Below are positions 16,038-23,331 of a DNA stretch of 25,373 bases, piece by piece; the stretch's first letter is position 1, and each line of letters starts with the position of its first letter. The notes below the pieces were generated by a model. That model was given only the letters and a program-made list of their open reading frames with translations, had not been told where the DNA came from and searched no databases. The position numbers and the translations under genes are program-made. Source of the stretch: Halieaceae bacterium. GTDB taxonomy: Bacteria; Pseudomonadota; Gammaproteobacteria; Pseudomonadales; Halieaceae. The stretch is from the NCBI GenBank assembly GCA_018666295.1, contig JABIZW010000197.1, positions 1-25,373 of the forward strand. The letters are read 5' to 3'.

Positions 16038-17191
16038 TGGCCATTCGTTCTGCGACTAATCAGGAGTACACGGATCAAACGGACAAGCCGACCAGTCGGT
16101 TTGGGCGTTTCTTATTGTGGCGTAACAGACTGCTGCGCAGCAGTACCTTTCAAAAGTGGGCCGCGCGCCTACCGATCAGCCAGTCTATCGCGCGGACGCG
16201 CGCAACTGACCTTCATCATATTCTGGCAGGCTTTGTTTACTCCCAAACGCTGAGCGCATCCTACAAGCTTGGCTTACTGGAGTGCTTAAAAGATCGTATT
16301 GCAACACTCGACGAAATCGCAAGCTATTGCGAGCTAGAGCGCGACGCAGCGGCCACGTTAATCAAGGCGGCAACAGCGATTGACCTCCTGCAAGCCGTGA
16401 ACTCAGAAAGCTGGACTCTCGGCGAGTTAGGCGCCTCCATACACGGGAACCCTGGCGTTCAAAGCATGCTGCGGCATCACGATTTGCTTTATCGTGACAT
16501 GGCAGATCCCGCCAGCCTTTTGCGCTCACGAGACAACGCGGCACTACGAGGTTATTGGCCTTACGTCGACGGTAATCACAGTGATCCGGCTGCGACGGCA
16601 CGCTACAGCGAGCTCATGGCAGACTCGCAGCATCTGATTGCCAATCACATATTGGACGCGATCAAGTTAAAGCCTCAACAGCGTTTACTGGACATCGGTG
16701 GCGGCACCGGGACGTTCGCTCGACTCGCAGCAGAGCGTTTTCCGAAGATCGAAACCGCCGTGTTCGACCTCCCACAGGTTATCGCGTCGATCGCGCCACG
16801 ATATCGCGGCACCACACAGGTAATTTCGGGAAATATGTTTGAGGACCCTATTCCAAAGACATTTAACACAATCAGTCTCGTCCGAATCCTGCACGATCAT
16901 GATGATGACCCAGTCGATAACTTACTTGCACGATGCTTTGAGGCCCTGCCAGGCGGTGGCGAACTCATTATTGCCGAACCTATGGCAGATAGTCGCGGCG
17001 CCGAACCCATCGGTCATACCTACTTTGGCTTTTACCTCTGGGCTATGGGCAGCGGACGTCCGCGAACCAAACATGAACTGCAAGCCGCCCTTGAGCGCGC
17101 AGGCTTCGAGTCGATAAAAGAAAAACGTACTCATATTCCAGCTTTAGTTCGCGTTGTGACTGCCAAAAAACCAAATGTCATTTTTTATTGA
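16037..17191 (+). CDS. crtF: 1-hydroxycarotenoid O-methyltransferase (CrtF)
   Basis: 384 residues. Methylates the 1-hydroxyl of carotenoids made by CrtC and CrtD, using S-adenosylmethionine, a late step in spirilloxanthin/spheroidene synthesis. The N-terminal part has the family sequence LLWRNRLLRSSTFQKWAARLPI and LAGFVYSQTL, then a winged-helix dimerisation region. The SAM-binding loop LLDIGGGTGTF lies at 217-227, followed by FDLPQVI (acidic residue for SAM ribose) and the catalytic HDHDDD region in LVRILHDHDDDP. The frame is open upstream to 15917, but ATG 16037 overlaps the crtE stop as TAATG and gives the right N-terminus. The stop codon lies in the first PpsR-type box of bchC. Confidence 0.92.
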   Translation: MAIRSATNQEYTDQTDKPTSRFGRFLLWRNRLLRSSTFQKWAARLPISQSIARTRATDLHHILAGFVYSQTLSASYKLGLLECLKDRIATLDEIASYCELERDAAATLIKAATAIDLLQAVNSESWTLGELGASIHGNPGVQSMLRHHDLLYRDMADPASLLRSRDNAALRGYWPYVDGNHSDPAATARYSELMADSQHLIANHILDAIKLKPQQRLLDIGGGTGTFARLAAERFPKIETAVFDLPQVIASIAPRYRGTTQVISGNMFEDPIPKTFNTISLVRILHDHDDDPVDNLLARCFEALPGGGELIIAEPMADSRGAEPIGHTYFGFYLWAMGSGRPRTKHELQAALERAGFESIKEKRTHIPALVRVVTAKKPNVIFY

Positions 17192-17193
17192 CA
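17176..17193. promoter_or_regulatory. PpsR/CrtJ-type operator 1 of bchC
   Basis: TGT-CATTTTTTATTG-ACA fits TGT-N12-ACA. Its right end is the consensus -35 TTGACA (17188-17193). It overlaps the last codons of crtF. Confidence 0.7.
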
Positions 17194-17215
17194 CATCGAT
17201 GTGTACCATTAAACT
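17188..17215 (+). promoter_or_regulatory. Putative bchC promoter
   Basis: TTGACA (17188-17193), a 16-bp spacer and TAAACT (17210-17215, 4/6). The -35 ends operator 1 and the -10 lies in operator 2. Transcription could continue through bchCXYZ into pufLMC, the classical superoperon. A perfect palindrome ACACATCGATGTGT (17191-17204) joins the two boxes. Confidence 0.6.
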
Positions 17216-17219
17216 TACA
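17202..17219. promoter_or_regulatory. PpsR/CrtJ-type operator 2 of bchC
   Basis: TGT-ACCATTAAACTT-ACA fits TGT-N12-ACA and starts 8 bp after operator 1. Two boxes 8 bp apart, over -35 and -10, is the layout described for the Rhodobacter capsulatus bchC promoter bound by CrtJ. Confidence 0.72.
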
Positions 17220-17284
17220 GATAAGAATAAATACTTTTAGACAGGCCTAGCACGCACTTCGCTAGACAAAGAGGCCACAAAACC

Positions 17285-18235
17285 GTGACTTATAAAAAGA
17301 CAACAGCGGTTATTTTTGAAAAGCCCGGAACCTTAGAGCTCCGAGCCGCCTCTTTACGTGCGCCCAACGCAAGCGAATGCCTTGTCGAGTCACAATGGTC
17401 AGGGATCAGCACCGGTACTGAGCGACTGATGCTTACAGGCCAGATGCCCCCCTTTCCAGGACTGGGTTACCCGCTCATACCCGGGTACGAAACAGTCGGG
17501 AAAATACTAGAATCCCCCAAAGGATCGAAGCTGAAGCCCGGCACCACCGTATTTGCTCCGGGAAGTGTCGGCTTTACTGATGCAAAGAACCTCTTCGGGG
17601 GCAGTGCCCAACATCTCGTTTGTCGCGAAGATAAATTAATCGCGTTGCCAGAGAAGCTTGCCAGTGATGGCGTGTTATTGGCACTTGCGGCAACAGCGCT
17701 GCATGCGCTTCGGCGATGTGAGTCGGTCGGTCCACCAGAGCTGATCGTCGGCCATGGTGTTCTGGGCCAACTCCTCGCTCGACTGACACGAATTATCCAC
17801 GGTATCTCGCCCACAGTCTGGGAGCGAGACCCTGCGCGACGACCTAGCAACCTCGAATACACAGTCTACGACGCGGACCAAGACCCCCGATACGACTACG
17901 GTGTTGTCTGCGACGTGAGCGGCAGCGCTGACGCACTTAATCAAATGATTGCACGCTGTAAACCCGGTGCAACAGCGGTCCTGGGGGGATTCTATTCATC
18001 CGCAGTGACCTTCGACTTTCCACCTGCATTTATTAGGGAAATCAATCTTTTAGTGAGTGCAGAATGGCAACCACAAGACCTCAAAGAAGCAGCACGACTG
18101 GCATCTGACGGTACGTTAGATTTTTCCCAGTTGATAACAGATGTACTCCCGGTCACTCACGCCGCACAGGCGTATGACCGAGCGTTCAACGATAGCAGCT
18201 GCCTAAAAATGGTCATCGACTGGAGATCGATATGA
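17285..18235 (+). CDS. bchC: 3-(1-hydroxyethyl) bacteriochlorophyllide a dehydrogenase (BchC)
   Basis: 316 residues. BchC oxidises the C3 hydroxyethyl group to acetyl, late in bacteriochlorophyllide a synthesis. It belongs to the medium-chain dehydrogenase family but lacks the usual zinc-site cysteines. N-terminal features are SQWSGISTGTERLMLTGQMP (37-56) and LGYPLIPGYETVG (60-72). The nucleotide-binding part has IVGHGVLGQLLARL near 155 and VLGGFYS near 240. The start is GTG 17285, with GAGG ten bases upstream. The end overlaps bchX by 4 nt (ATGA). It is the first gene of bchCXYZ and is preceded by two PpsR-type boxes. Confidence 0.93.
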   Translation: MTYKKTTAVIFEKPGTLELRAASLRAPNASECLVESQWSGISTGTERLMLTGQMPPFPGLGYPLIPGYETVGKILESPKGSKLKPGTTVFAPGSVGFTDAKNLFGGSAQHLVCREDKLIALPEKLASDGVLLALAATALHALRRCESVGPPELIVGHGVLGQLLARLTRIIHGISPTVWERDPARRPSNLEYTVYDADQDPRYDYGVVCDVSGSADALNQMIARCKPGATAVLGGFYSSAVTFDFPPAFIREINLLVSAEWQPQDLKEAARLASDGTLDFSQLITDVLPVTHAAQAYDRAFNDSSCLKMVIDWRSI

Positions 18236-19224
18236 GCACTACTGCAACGGAATATGATCCTGGCTTAGAAGCGAGCGGAGAACGGGCAGATCTTCTCGCA
18301 ACATCGGCAGATAACGCTGAGGGTACGCAGATCATCGCAATTTATGGCAAGGGGGGCATTGGAAAAAGCTTCACCCTCGCTAACTTGAGCTACATGATGG
18401 CTCAGCAGGGAAAAAAGGTACTACTGATCGGCTGTGACCCCAAAAGTGACACCACGTCGCTCTTATTTGGCGGTAAAGCCTGCCCCACCATCATCGAGAC
18501 AGCTTCGGCTAAAAAAGCCGCTGGGGAAGAGTGTCGCGTTGAAGACGTTTGCTTTAAGCGAGACGGTGTTTACGCCATGGAGCTTGGCGGGCCAGAAGTG
18601 GGCAGAGGCTGTGGTGGCCGCGGCATCATTCATGGCTTCGAAACACTCGAAAAGCTCGGCTTCCACGACTGGGATTTCGACTACGTTCTTCTTGATTTCT
18701 TAGGCGATGTGGTTTGTGGCGGCTTTGGGCTCCCAATTGCACGCGACATGTGTCAAAAGGTGATTGTCGTTGCATCAAATGACCTTCAATCGCTCTACGT
18801 AGCGAATAACGTGTGCTCCGCTGTCGAATACTTTAGAAAACTCGGTGGCAATGTCGGTGTTGCCGGCATGGTCATCAACAAAGACGATGGCGAAGGCCAA
18901 GCACAGGCATTCTGCAAGGCAGTCGGCATTCCTGAACTTGCCGCTATACCTGCCAACGAAGACATTCGGCGCAAGAGCGCAAGCTACGAAATTATCGGTC
19001 ATCCGGACGGCGAATGGGGCTCGCTCTTCGCTGACCTTGCCAAAAATGCTGGCGAATCCTCGCCACATCGACCAATGCCAATGACGCAAGACGAATTACT
19101 GGGGTTATTTGATTCGGATACTGTGGGCCGCGACGTCGTCCTGCAACCCGCAACACTTTCGGACCTGTGCAGCGCAGAGACCCTCAACAAACCAAGCCTT
19201 GAGGTCGTTTATGACAGCATCTGA
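18232..19224 (+). CDS. bchX: Chlorophyllide a reductase iron protein subunit X (BchX)
   Basis: 330 residues. NifH-like ATPase and electron donor to BchYZ, which reduces the C7-C8 bond of chlorophyllide a. P-loop GKGGIGKS (39-46), switch region IGCDPKSDTTS (66-76), and the two cysteines that hold the intersubunit [4Fe-4S] cluster, C127 in GRGCGGRG and C162 in DVVCGGF. An N-terminal extension of about 30 residues precedes the fold, as usual for BchX but not BchL. It starts within the bchC stop (ATGA), with GGAG seven bases upstream. The 3' end overlaps bchY by 14 nt, and the bchY ribosome site GAGG lies inside it. Confidence 0.96.
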   Translation: MSTTATEYDPGLEASGERADLLATSADNAEGTQIIAIYGKGGIGKSFTLANLSYMMAQQGKKVLLIGCDPKSDTTSLLFGGKACPTIIETASAKKAAGEECRVEDVCFKRDGVYAMELGGPEVGRGCGGRGIIHGFETLEKLGFHDWDFDYVLLDFLGDVVCGGFGLPIARDMCQKVIVVASNDLQSLYVANNVCSAVEYFRKLGGNVGVAGMVINKDDGEGQAQAFCKAVGIPELAAIPANEDIRRKSASYEIIGHPDGEWGSLFADLAKNAGESSPHRPMPMTQDELLGLFDSDTVGRDVVLQPATLSDLCSAETLNKPSLEVVYDSI

Positions 19225-20674
19225 GGCTGACATCATCGAGACCCAGGACCTGGGTTGCCACGCTGGCGCTGAAAAGCTTGCTGCAGCTGCCAGTGCCTCG
19301 GGCAAAACCGAGCTGATGGCTCAATTTGCCGAAGACTACCCAAAAGGTCCGCACGACCAACCACAGAGTATGTGCCCTGCGTTTGGGTCTTTGCGTGTGG
19401 GCCTCCGAATGCGTCGCACTGCGACCGTACTATCCGGTTCGGCGTGCTGTGTGTATGGACTGACCTTTACCTCACACTTCTATGGCGCGAAACGCACGGT
19501 CGGCTATGTGCCGTTTGACTCTGAGTCTCTCGTCACAGGAAAACTTTTTGAAGATATTCGAGAGGCTGTTCACGACCTCGCCGATCCCGAGAAAAATGAT
19601 GCCATTGTCATTATTAACCTCTGTGTCCCGACGGCCTCTGGCGTTCCACTAGAACTGCTACCCAAAGAAATCAATGGTGTTCGTATTGTGGGCATTGATG
19701 TGCCTGGATTTGGCGTACCGACACATGCTGAGGCAAAAGACGTGCTCGCTGGAGCCATGCTCGAATACGCAAGTGAAGAGATTAAAGCCGGCCCCGTTGC
19801 GCGCCCCACCCAAAGCGACCCCGAGCAAACGAAAGCGACAGTGGCGCTGGTGGGCGAAATGTTCCCCGTCGACGCCATCACTATTGACCGCCTTTTAGAC
19901 GCTTTAGGAGCCGCTGCAGGCCCCGTGGTCCCAACGCGCGAGTGGCGAGAGCTGTATGCCGCGCTAGACTGCGAAGCTGCTGCGATGATTCACCCATTCT
20001 ACACCGCGACAGCCCGTCAATTTAGAGCCGCTGGACGGCCGCTCATCGGCTCTGCACCTGTGGGTGTCGAGGGTACAGCCGCATGGCTTGAGGCCATGGG
20101 CGAGTTACTCGGTACGGATCGCGCATCAATTGATGCAGCCATCAGCACACAAAAGAGCGCCATTCGTGCGGCACTTGACAACAACCCTATCGACGCGAAG
20201 ATCACACTGTCGGGCTATGAAGGGTCAGAGCTTTTGGTTGCCCGGCTCCTGATCGAAAGCGGCGCCGACGTGGCCTACGTCGGATCGGCCTGTCCAAAAA
20301 CAGAGTTTTCCGCTCTCGATGCCGAGTGGCTAGAAGCACGTGGCGTATCCGTCAAGTTCCGAGCCTCACTTGAAGACGACCTGATTGCGATGGAGGTGTT
20401 CAAGCCCGATCTTGTTATTGGCACAACCCCCGTGGTTCAAAAAGCGAAAGAGCTCGCTATTCCCAGCTTGTACTTCACTAACTTAATCTCCGCGCGTCCA
20501 CTCATGGGTGCTGCAGGGGCCGGCTCGGTGGCTCAGGTCATTAACTCCGCCCTTGCCAACCAACCACGCATGCTCGCGATGGAAGAGTTTTTTGAGGGCG
20601 TCGGAAAAGGACCTACCAGTGGTGTTTGGACACCCGAAATCATCGCCAGAACGGGCGTCGGGGGTGCCTGCTAA
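19211..20674 (+). CDS. bchY: Chlorophyllide a reductase subunit Y (BchY)
   Basis: 487 residues. NifD-like subunit of the chlorophyllide a reductase catalytic component. Cysteines in MCPAFGSLR (C55), SGSACCVYG (C79/C80) and NLCVPTASG (C138) are the expected ligands of the bridging Fe-S cluster. GVEGTAAWLEAMG and TLSGYEGSELLVARLLIE belong to the later Rossmann domains. The frame is open from 19109, but ATG 19211 has GAGG six bases upstream and gives the usual N-terminus. The stop TAA overlaps the bchZ start (TAATG). Complex partners are BchX and BchZ. Length is normal. Confidence 0.95.
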   Translation: MTASEADIIETQDLGCHAGAEKLAAAASASGKTELMAQFAEDYPKGPHDQPQSMCPAFGSLRVGLRMRRTATVLSGSACCVYGLTFTSHFYGAKRTVGYVPFDSESLVTGKLFEDIREAVHDLADPEKNDAIVIINLCVPTASGVPLELLPKEINGVRIVGIDVPGFGVPTHAEAKDVLAGAMLEYASEEIKAGPVARPTQSDPEQTKATVALVGEMFPVDAITIDRLLDALGAAAGPVVPTREWRELYAALDCEAAAMIHPFYTATARQFRAAGRPLIGSAPVGVEGTAAWLEAMGELLGTDRASIDAAISTQKSAIRAALDNNPIDAKITLSGYEGSELLVARLLIESGADVAYVGSACPKTEFSALDAEWLEARGVSVKFRASLEDDLIAMEVFKPDLVIGTTPVVQKAKELAIPSLYFTNLISARPLMGAAGAGSVAQVINSALANQPRMLAMEEFFEGVGKGPTSGVWTPEIIARTGVGGAC

Positions 20675-22122
20675 TGCTGGTACTCGATCACGATCGCGCT
20701 GGCGGCTACTGGGGCTCTGTCTACGTTTTCACGGCAGTAAAGGGCCTGCAAGTTATTATCGACGGTCCTGTGGGCTGTGAAAATCTTCCAGTGACCTCTG
20801 TTTTACACTATACGGATGGGTTGCCACCGCACGAGTTGCCCATTGTAGTGACGGGCCTTGCTGAGGAAGAACTCGGGCAACACGGCACTGAGGGCGCGCT
20901 TCGCCGCGCGCACCAGACCTTAGACCCCAAAAAGCCTTCCGTTGTGGTCACCGGCTCGATCGCAGAGATGATCGGCGGTGGGGTGACACCTGCGGACACG
21001 AATATTAAGCGGTTTTTACCCCGAACTATTGACGAAGATCAGTGGCAAAGTGCCGATCGAGCCCTCGTCTGGCTTTGGGAGCAATACGGTGCGACTAAGA
21101 AGAAAAAAGCCAAGAAGAAAACCGAGGAAGCACCCACAAAAAAGGTCAATATCATTGGTCCCGCCTACGGTTACTTCAACACCTGGTCCGATCTCGCGGA
21201 GATTCAACGACTTCTCGCCGGAATAGGCGTCGAGGTCAATCTCGTCTTCCCTCTTGGCTGCCATCTTAACGACATTCCCAAGCTCGACGACGCGGCAGTC
21301 AACATTTGCATGTATCGTGAGTTTGGTCGGAAGCTCTGTGAAACGCTCGATAAACCCTACTTACAAGCGCCGATTGGTCTCGACAGCACCACCAAATTCT
21401 TGCGAATGCTCGGAGAGCTCTTGGAGATCGATCCCGAGCCCTTTATTGCACAAGAAAAGATGACCACTCTGAAGCCCGTTTGGGACCTTTGGCGCTCTGT
21501 CACTCAGGATTTCTTCGCAACGGCGAGTTTTGGCGTTGTCGCTACCGAGACTTACACCCGTGGCCTCAGGCACTTCCTTGAAGAAGACCTTGGCCTACCT
21601 TGCGCATTTCACTTTTCACGTAAGGCAGGCGTCAAGCCTGACAACCAGGAAGTGAGAGCTGCGATCTACGAAACCGGTCCACTGATCCTATTTGGTGGCT
21701 ACAACGAGCGTATGTACGCGGCGGAAGCGGGAAACAGAAGTATGTTTATCCCCGCTTCACTGCCGGGAACCATTATACGTAGACACACGGGAACGCCCTT
21801 TATGGGGTATTCCGGTGCCTGCTACCTGATTCAAGAAGTCTGCAACGCCCTTTTTGACGCGCTCTTTAATATCTTGCCGTTAGGTACCGATCTTGATCAA
21901 ACGGTCGCGACCCCAACGCGCGCAAATATGCCGTGGCTCGACGATGCTCAGGCGTTACTCGACCAGATCATTGAGCAACAACCCATTTTGGTCCGTATCT
22001 CTGCGGCAAAAAAACTGCGGGATACCGCCGAGCAAGCAGCACGCGCAGATGAATCCAAGTTTGTGAACTCAGTACACGTTCTAGATGCGGGTCACGACCT
22101 GCAACTCAGGAGCGCTGTATGA
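20674..22122 (+). CDS. bchZ: Chlorophyllide a reductase subunit Z (BchZ)
   Basis: 482 residues. NifK-like partner of BchY. MLVLDHDRAGGYWGSVYVF opens the protein and IDGPVGCENLP holds the cluster cysteine C35. PAYGYFNTWSDLAEI and VFPLGCHLNDIPK lie in the second domain, and SGACYLIQEVCNALFD in the third. The C-terminal tail ends with ADESKFVNSVHVLDA. Between the first two domains is a lysine-rich stretch (about residues 142-157, with TKKKKAKKKTEE) that looks like an inserted flexible linker. The start ATG 20674 overlaps the bchY stop. The frame is open 48 bases farther upstream, but the overlap start is canonical. The stop overlaps the next small gene by 4 nt. Confidence 0.95.
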   Translation: MLVLDHDRAGGYWGSVYVFTAVKGLQVIIDGPVGCENLPVTSVLHYTDGLPPHELPIVVTGLAEEELGQHGTEGALRRAHQTLDPKKPSVVVTGSIAEMIGGGVTPADTNIKRFLPRTIDEDQWQSADRALVWLWEQYGATKKKKAKKKTEEAPTKKVNIIGPAYGYFNTWSDLAEIQRLLAGIGVEVNLVFPLGCHLNDIPKLDDAAVNICMYREFGRKLCETLDKPYLQAPIGLDSTTKFLRMLGELLEIDPEPFIAQEKMTTLKPVWDLWRSVTQDFFATASFGVVATETYTRGLRHFLEEDLGLPCAFHFSRKAGVKPDNQEVRAAIYETGPLILFGGYNERMYAAEAGNRSMFIPASLPGTIIRRHTGTPFMGYSGACYLIQEVCNALFDALFNILPLGTDLDQTVATPTRANMPWLDDAQALLDQIIEQQPILVRISAAKKLRDTAEQAARADESKFVNSVHVLDAGHDLQLRSAV

Positions 22123-22382
22123 GCCCTAAGAATTACAACAATACGCCACGGCAACAGCCGATGACGGGAGGAATGATGACCACAACGAAGCGCAATACTG
22201 AGCGAAAAACAGTTTGGGAGCACCTGCAGTTTCGAATGCTCTTTCTCACTATGTTTGTGTGGTTTTTAGGTCAGGCAGCGGTGAATCGCCTGAAACTGGT
22301 GCGTCAGCATGAACTGAACTGCTGGCAAGAGGCCAAACGCGCCGCAAGTAGCGTTGCGCCCTACGCCTTTATGCGAATTTAA
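22119..22382 (+). CDS. PufQ-like small single-span membrane protein
   Basis: 87 residues: a polar, basic N-terminal 35 residues, one hydrophobic span around FRMLFLTMFVWFLGQAAV, then a soluble end with CWQEAKRAASSVAPYAFMRI. It sits in the slot of pufQ, directly after bchZ. Its C-terminal pattern (W-x-E-A-K...P-x-x-F) is like that of PufQ, a small protein linked to bacteriochlorophyll supply and complex assembly. It is not an LH1 alpha or beta chain, because no histidine lies in the membrane span. The start is ATG 22119, overlapping the bchZ stop as ATGA, with GGAG six bases upstream. An internal ATG nearer the span is possible. The PufQ assignment rests on place and pattern only. Confidence 0.6.
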   Translation: MSPKNYNNTPRQQPMTGGMMTTTKRNTERKTVWEHLQFRMLFLTMFVWFLGQAAVNRLKLVRQHELNCWQEAKRAASSVAPYAFMRI

Positions 22383-22395
22383 CAACGTATGGCTC

Positions 22396-22411
22396 CAAGC
22401 CCTCGGGCTTG
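22396..22411 (+). promoter_or_regulatory. Hairpin in the bchZ/pufQ-like to pufL gap
   Basis: CAAGCCC and GGGCTTG form perfect arms around TC (in practice a CTCG loop). No T-run follows, so it is not a standard terminator. Such stems often mark processing or stability sites in puf mRNA. Confidence 0.5.
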
Positions 22412-22423
22412 TTGATGAATAAC

Positions 22424-22450
22424 TCGGTCCAAATAGCCAATACGGACCGA
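22424..22450 (+). promoter_or_regulatory. Second hairpin before pufL
   Basis: TCGGTCC (22424-22430) and GGACCGA (22444-22450) are perfect 7-bp arms around a 13-base loop. It lies 40 bp before pufL and 12 bp after the first hairpin, and leaves the pufL ribosome site (GGAG, 22478-22481) free. Confidence 0.45.
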
Positions 22451-22490
22451 AAGAGATGAGCAAATATCGCTCGGAAGGGAGAAGTATGCA

Positions 22491-23315
22491 ATGTCGATGA
22501 TGAGCTTTGAGAAAAAGTATCGAGTCCGGGGGGGCACCCTACTCGGCGGAGATCTTTTCGATTTCTGGATGGGCCCGTTCTACGTCGGATTCTTCGGAAT
22601 AACGACTCTATTCTTCGCTGTTACAGGAACTGCACTCATTTTCTACGGTGCGGCGCTGGGCGACACGTGGAATATCTGGCAGATCAGTATCGCACCACCA
22701 GACCTGTCGTACGGTCTGGGCTTGGCGCCATTGAAAGACGGCGGGCTATGGCAAATCATTACTATTTGTGCCACCGGAGCCTTCGTCTCCTGGATCCTTC
22801 GCCAAGTTGAGATTTCGCGGAAACTGGGTATGGGACTTCATGTGCCTTTCGCTTTTTCATTCGCGGTTCTGGCCTATGTCACCCTAGTGATTATTCGGCC
22901 CATGTTGTTGGGCGCTTGGGGACATGGCTTCCCCTACGGCATCATGAGCCACCTCGACTGGGTCTCAAATGTGGGCTATCAGTTTTTGCACTTCCACTAC
23001 AACCCAGCACACATGCTTGCGGTGACCTTCTTCTTCACCACCGCCCTTGCGCTCTCCATGCACGGCTCGTTAATTCTCATGGTGACCAATCCGCGAGACG
23101 GCGAGACAGTGAAGACTGGAGAACATGAAAACACTTATTTCCGAGACGACATTGGCTACTCCATCGGCGCGCTTGGGATCCACCGACTCGGCATGTTCGT
23201 CGCCGTATCCGCCGCATTCTGGAGCGCAGTTTGCATCGTCATTAGTGGCCCCTTCTGGACACGAGGATGGCCCGAATGGTGGAACTGGTGGCTCACACTG
23301 CCTATCTGGTATTGA
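22491..23315 (+). CDS. pufL: Photosynthetic reaction centre subunit L (PufL)
   Basis: 274 residues with five membrane helices. Numbering is one higher than mature Rhodobacter sphaeroides L. H154 and H174 match L153 (accessory bacteriochlorophyll) and L173 (special pair), and H169 matches L168. H191 and H231 match the iron ligands L190 and L230. E213 and S224 match GluL212 and SerL223 of the QB proton path. Q105 (CAA at 22803) stands where L104 is glutamate in Rhodobacter. The C-terminus stops at LPIWY, about eight residues earlier than in R. sphaeroides. ATG 22491 has GGAG nine bases upstream. pufM follows after 16 bp. No LH1 genes precede it. Confidence 0.97.
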   Translation: MSMMSFEKKYRVRGGTLLGGDLFDFWMGPFYVGFFGITTLFFAVTGTALIFYGAALGDTWNIWQISIAPPDLSYGLGLAPLKDGGLWQIITICATGAFVSWILRQVEISRKLGMGLHVPFAFSFAVLAYVTLVIIRPMLLGAWGHGFPYGIMSHLDWVSNVGYQFLHFHYNPAHMLAVTFFFTTALALSMHGSLILMVTNPRDGETVKTGEHENTYFRDDIGYSIGALGIHRLGMFVAVSAAFWSAVCIVISGPFWTRGWPEWWNWWLTLPIWY

Positions 23316-23331
23316 TTAGGGGACGATTACG

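Noticed and set aside
22119..22382. Small ORF after bchZ as an LH1 alpha or beta chain
   Set aside because: The hydrophobic span lacks the bacteriochlorophyll-ligating histidine, and the flanks do not match LH1 chains.
22396..22411. Hairpin before pufL as an intrinsic terminator
   Set aside because: No T-run follows, and a terminator here would separate puf from its only visible upstream promoter.
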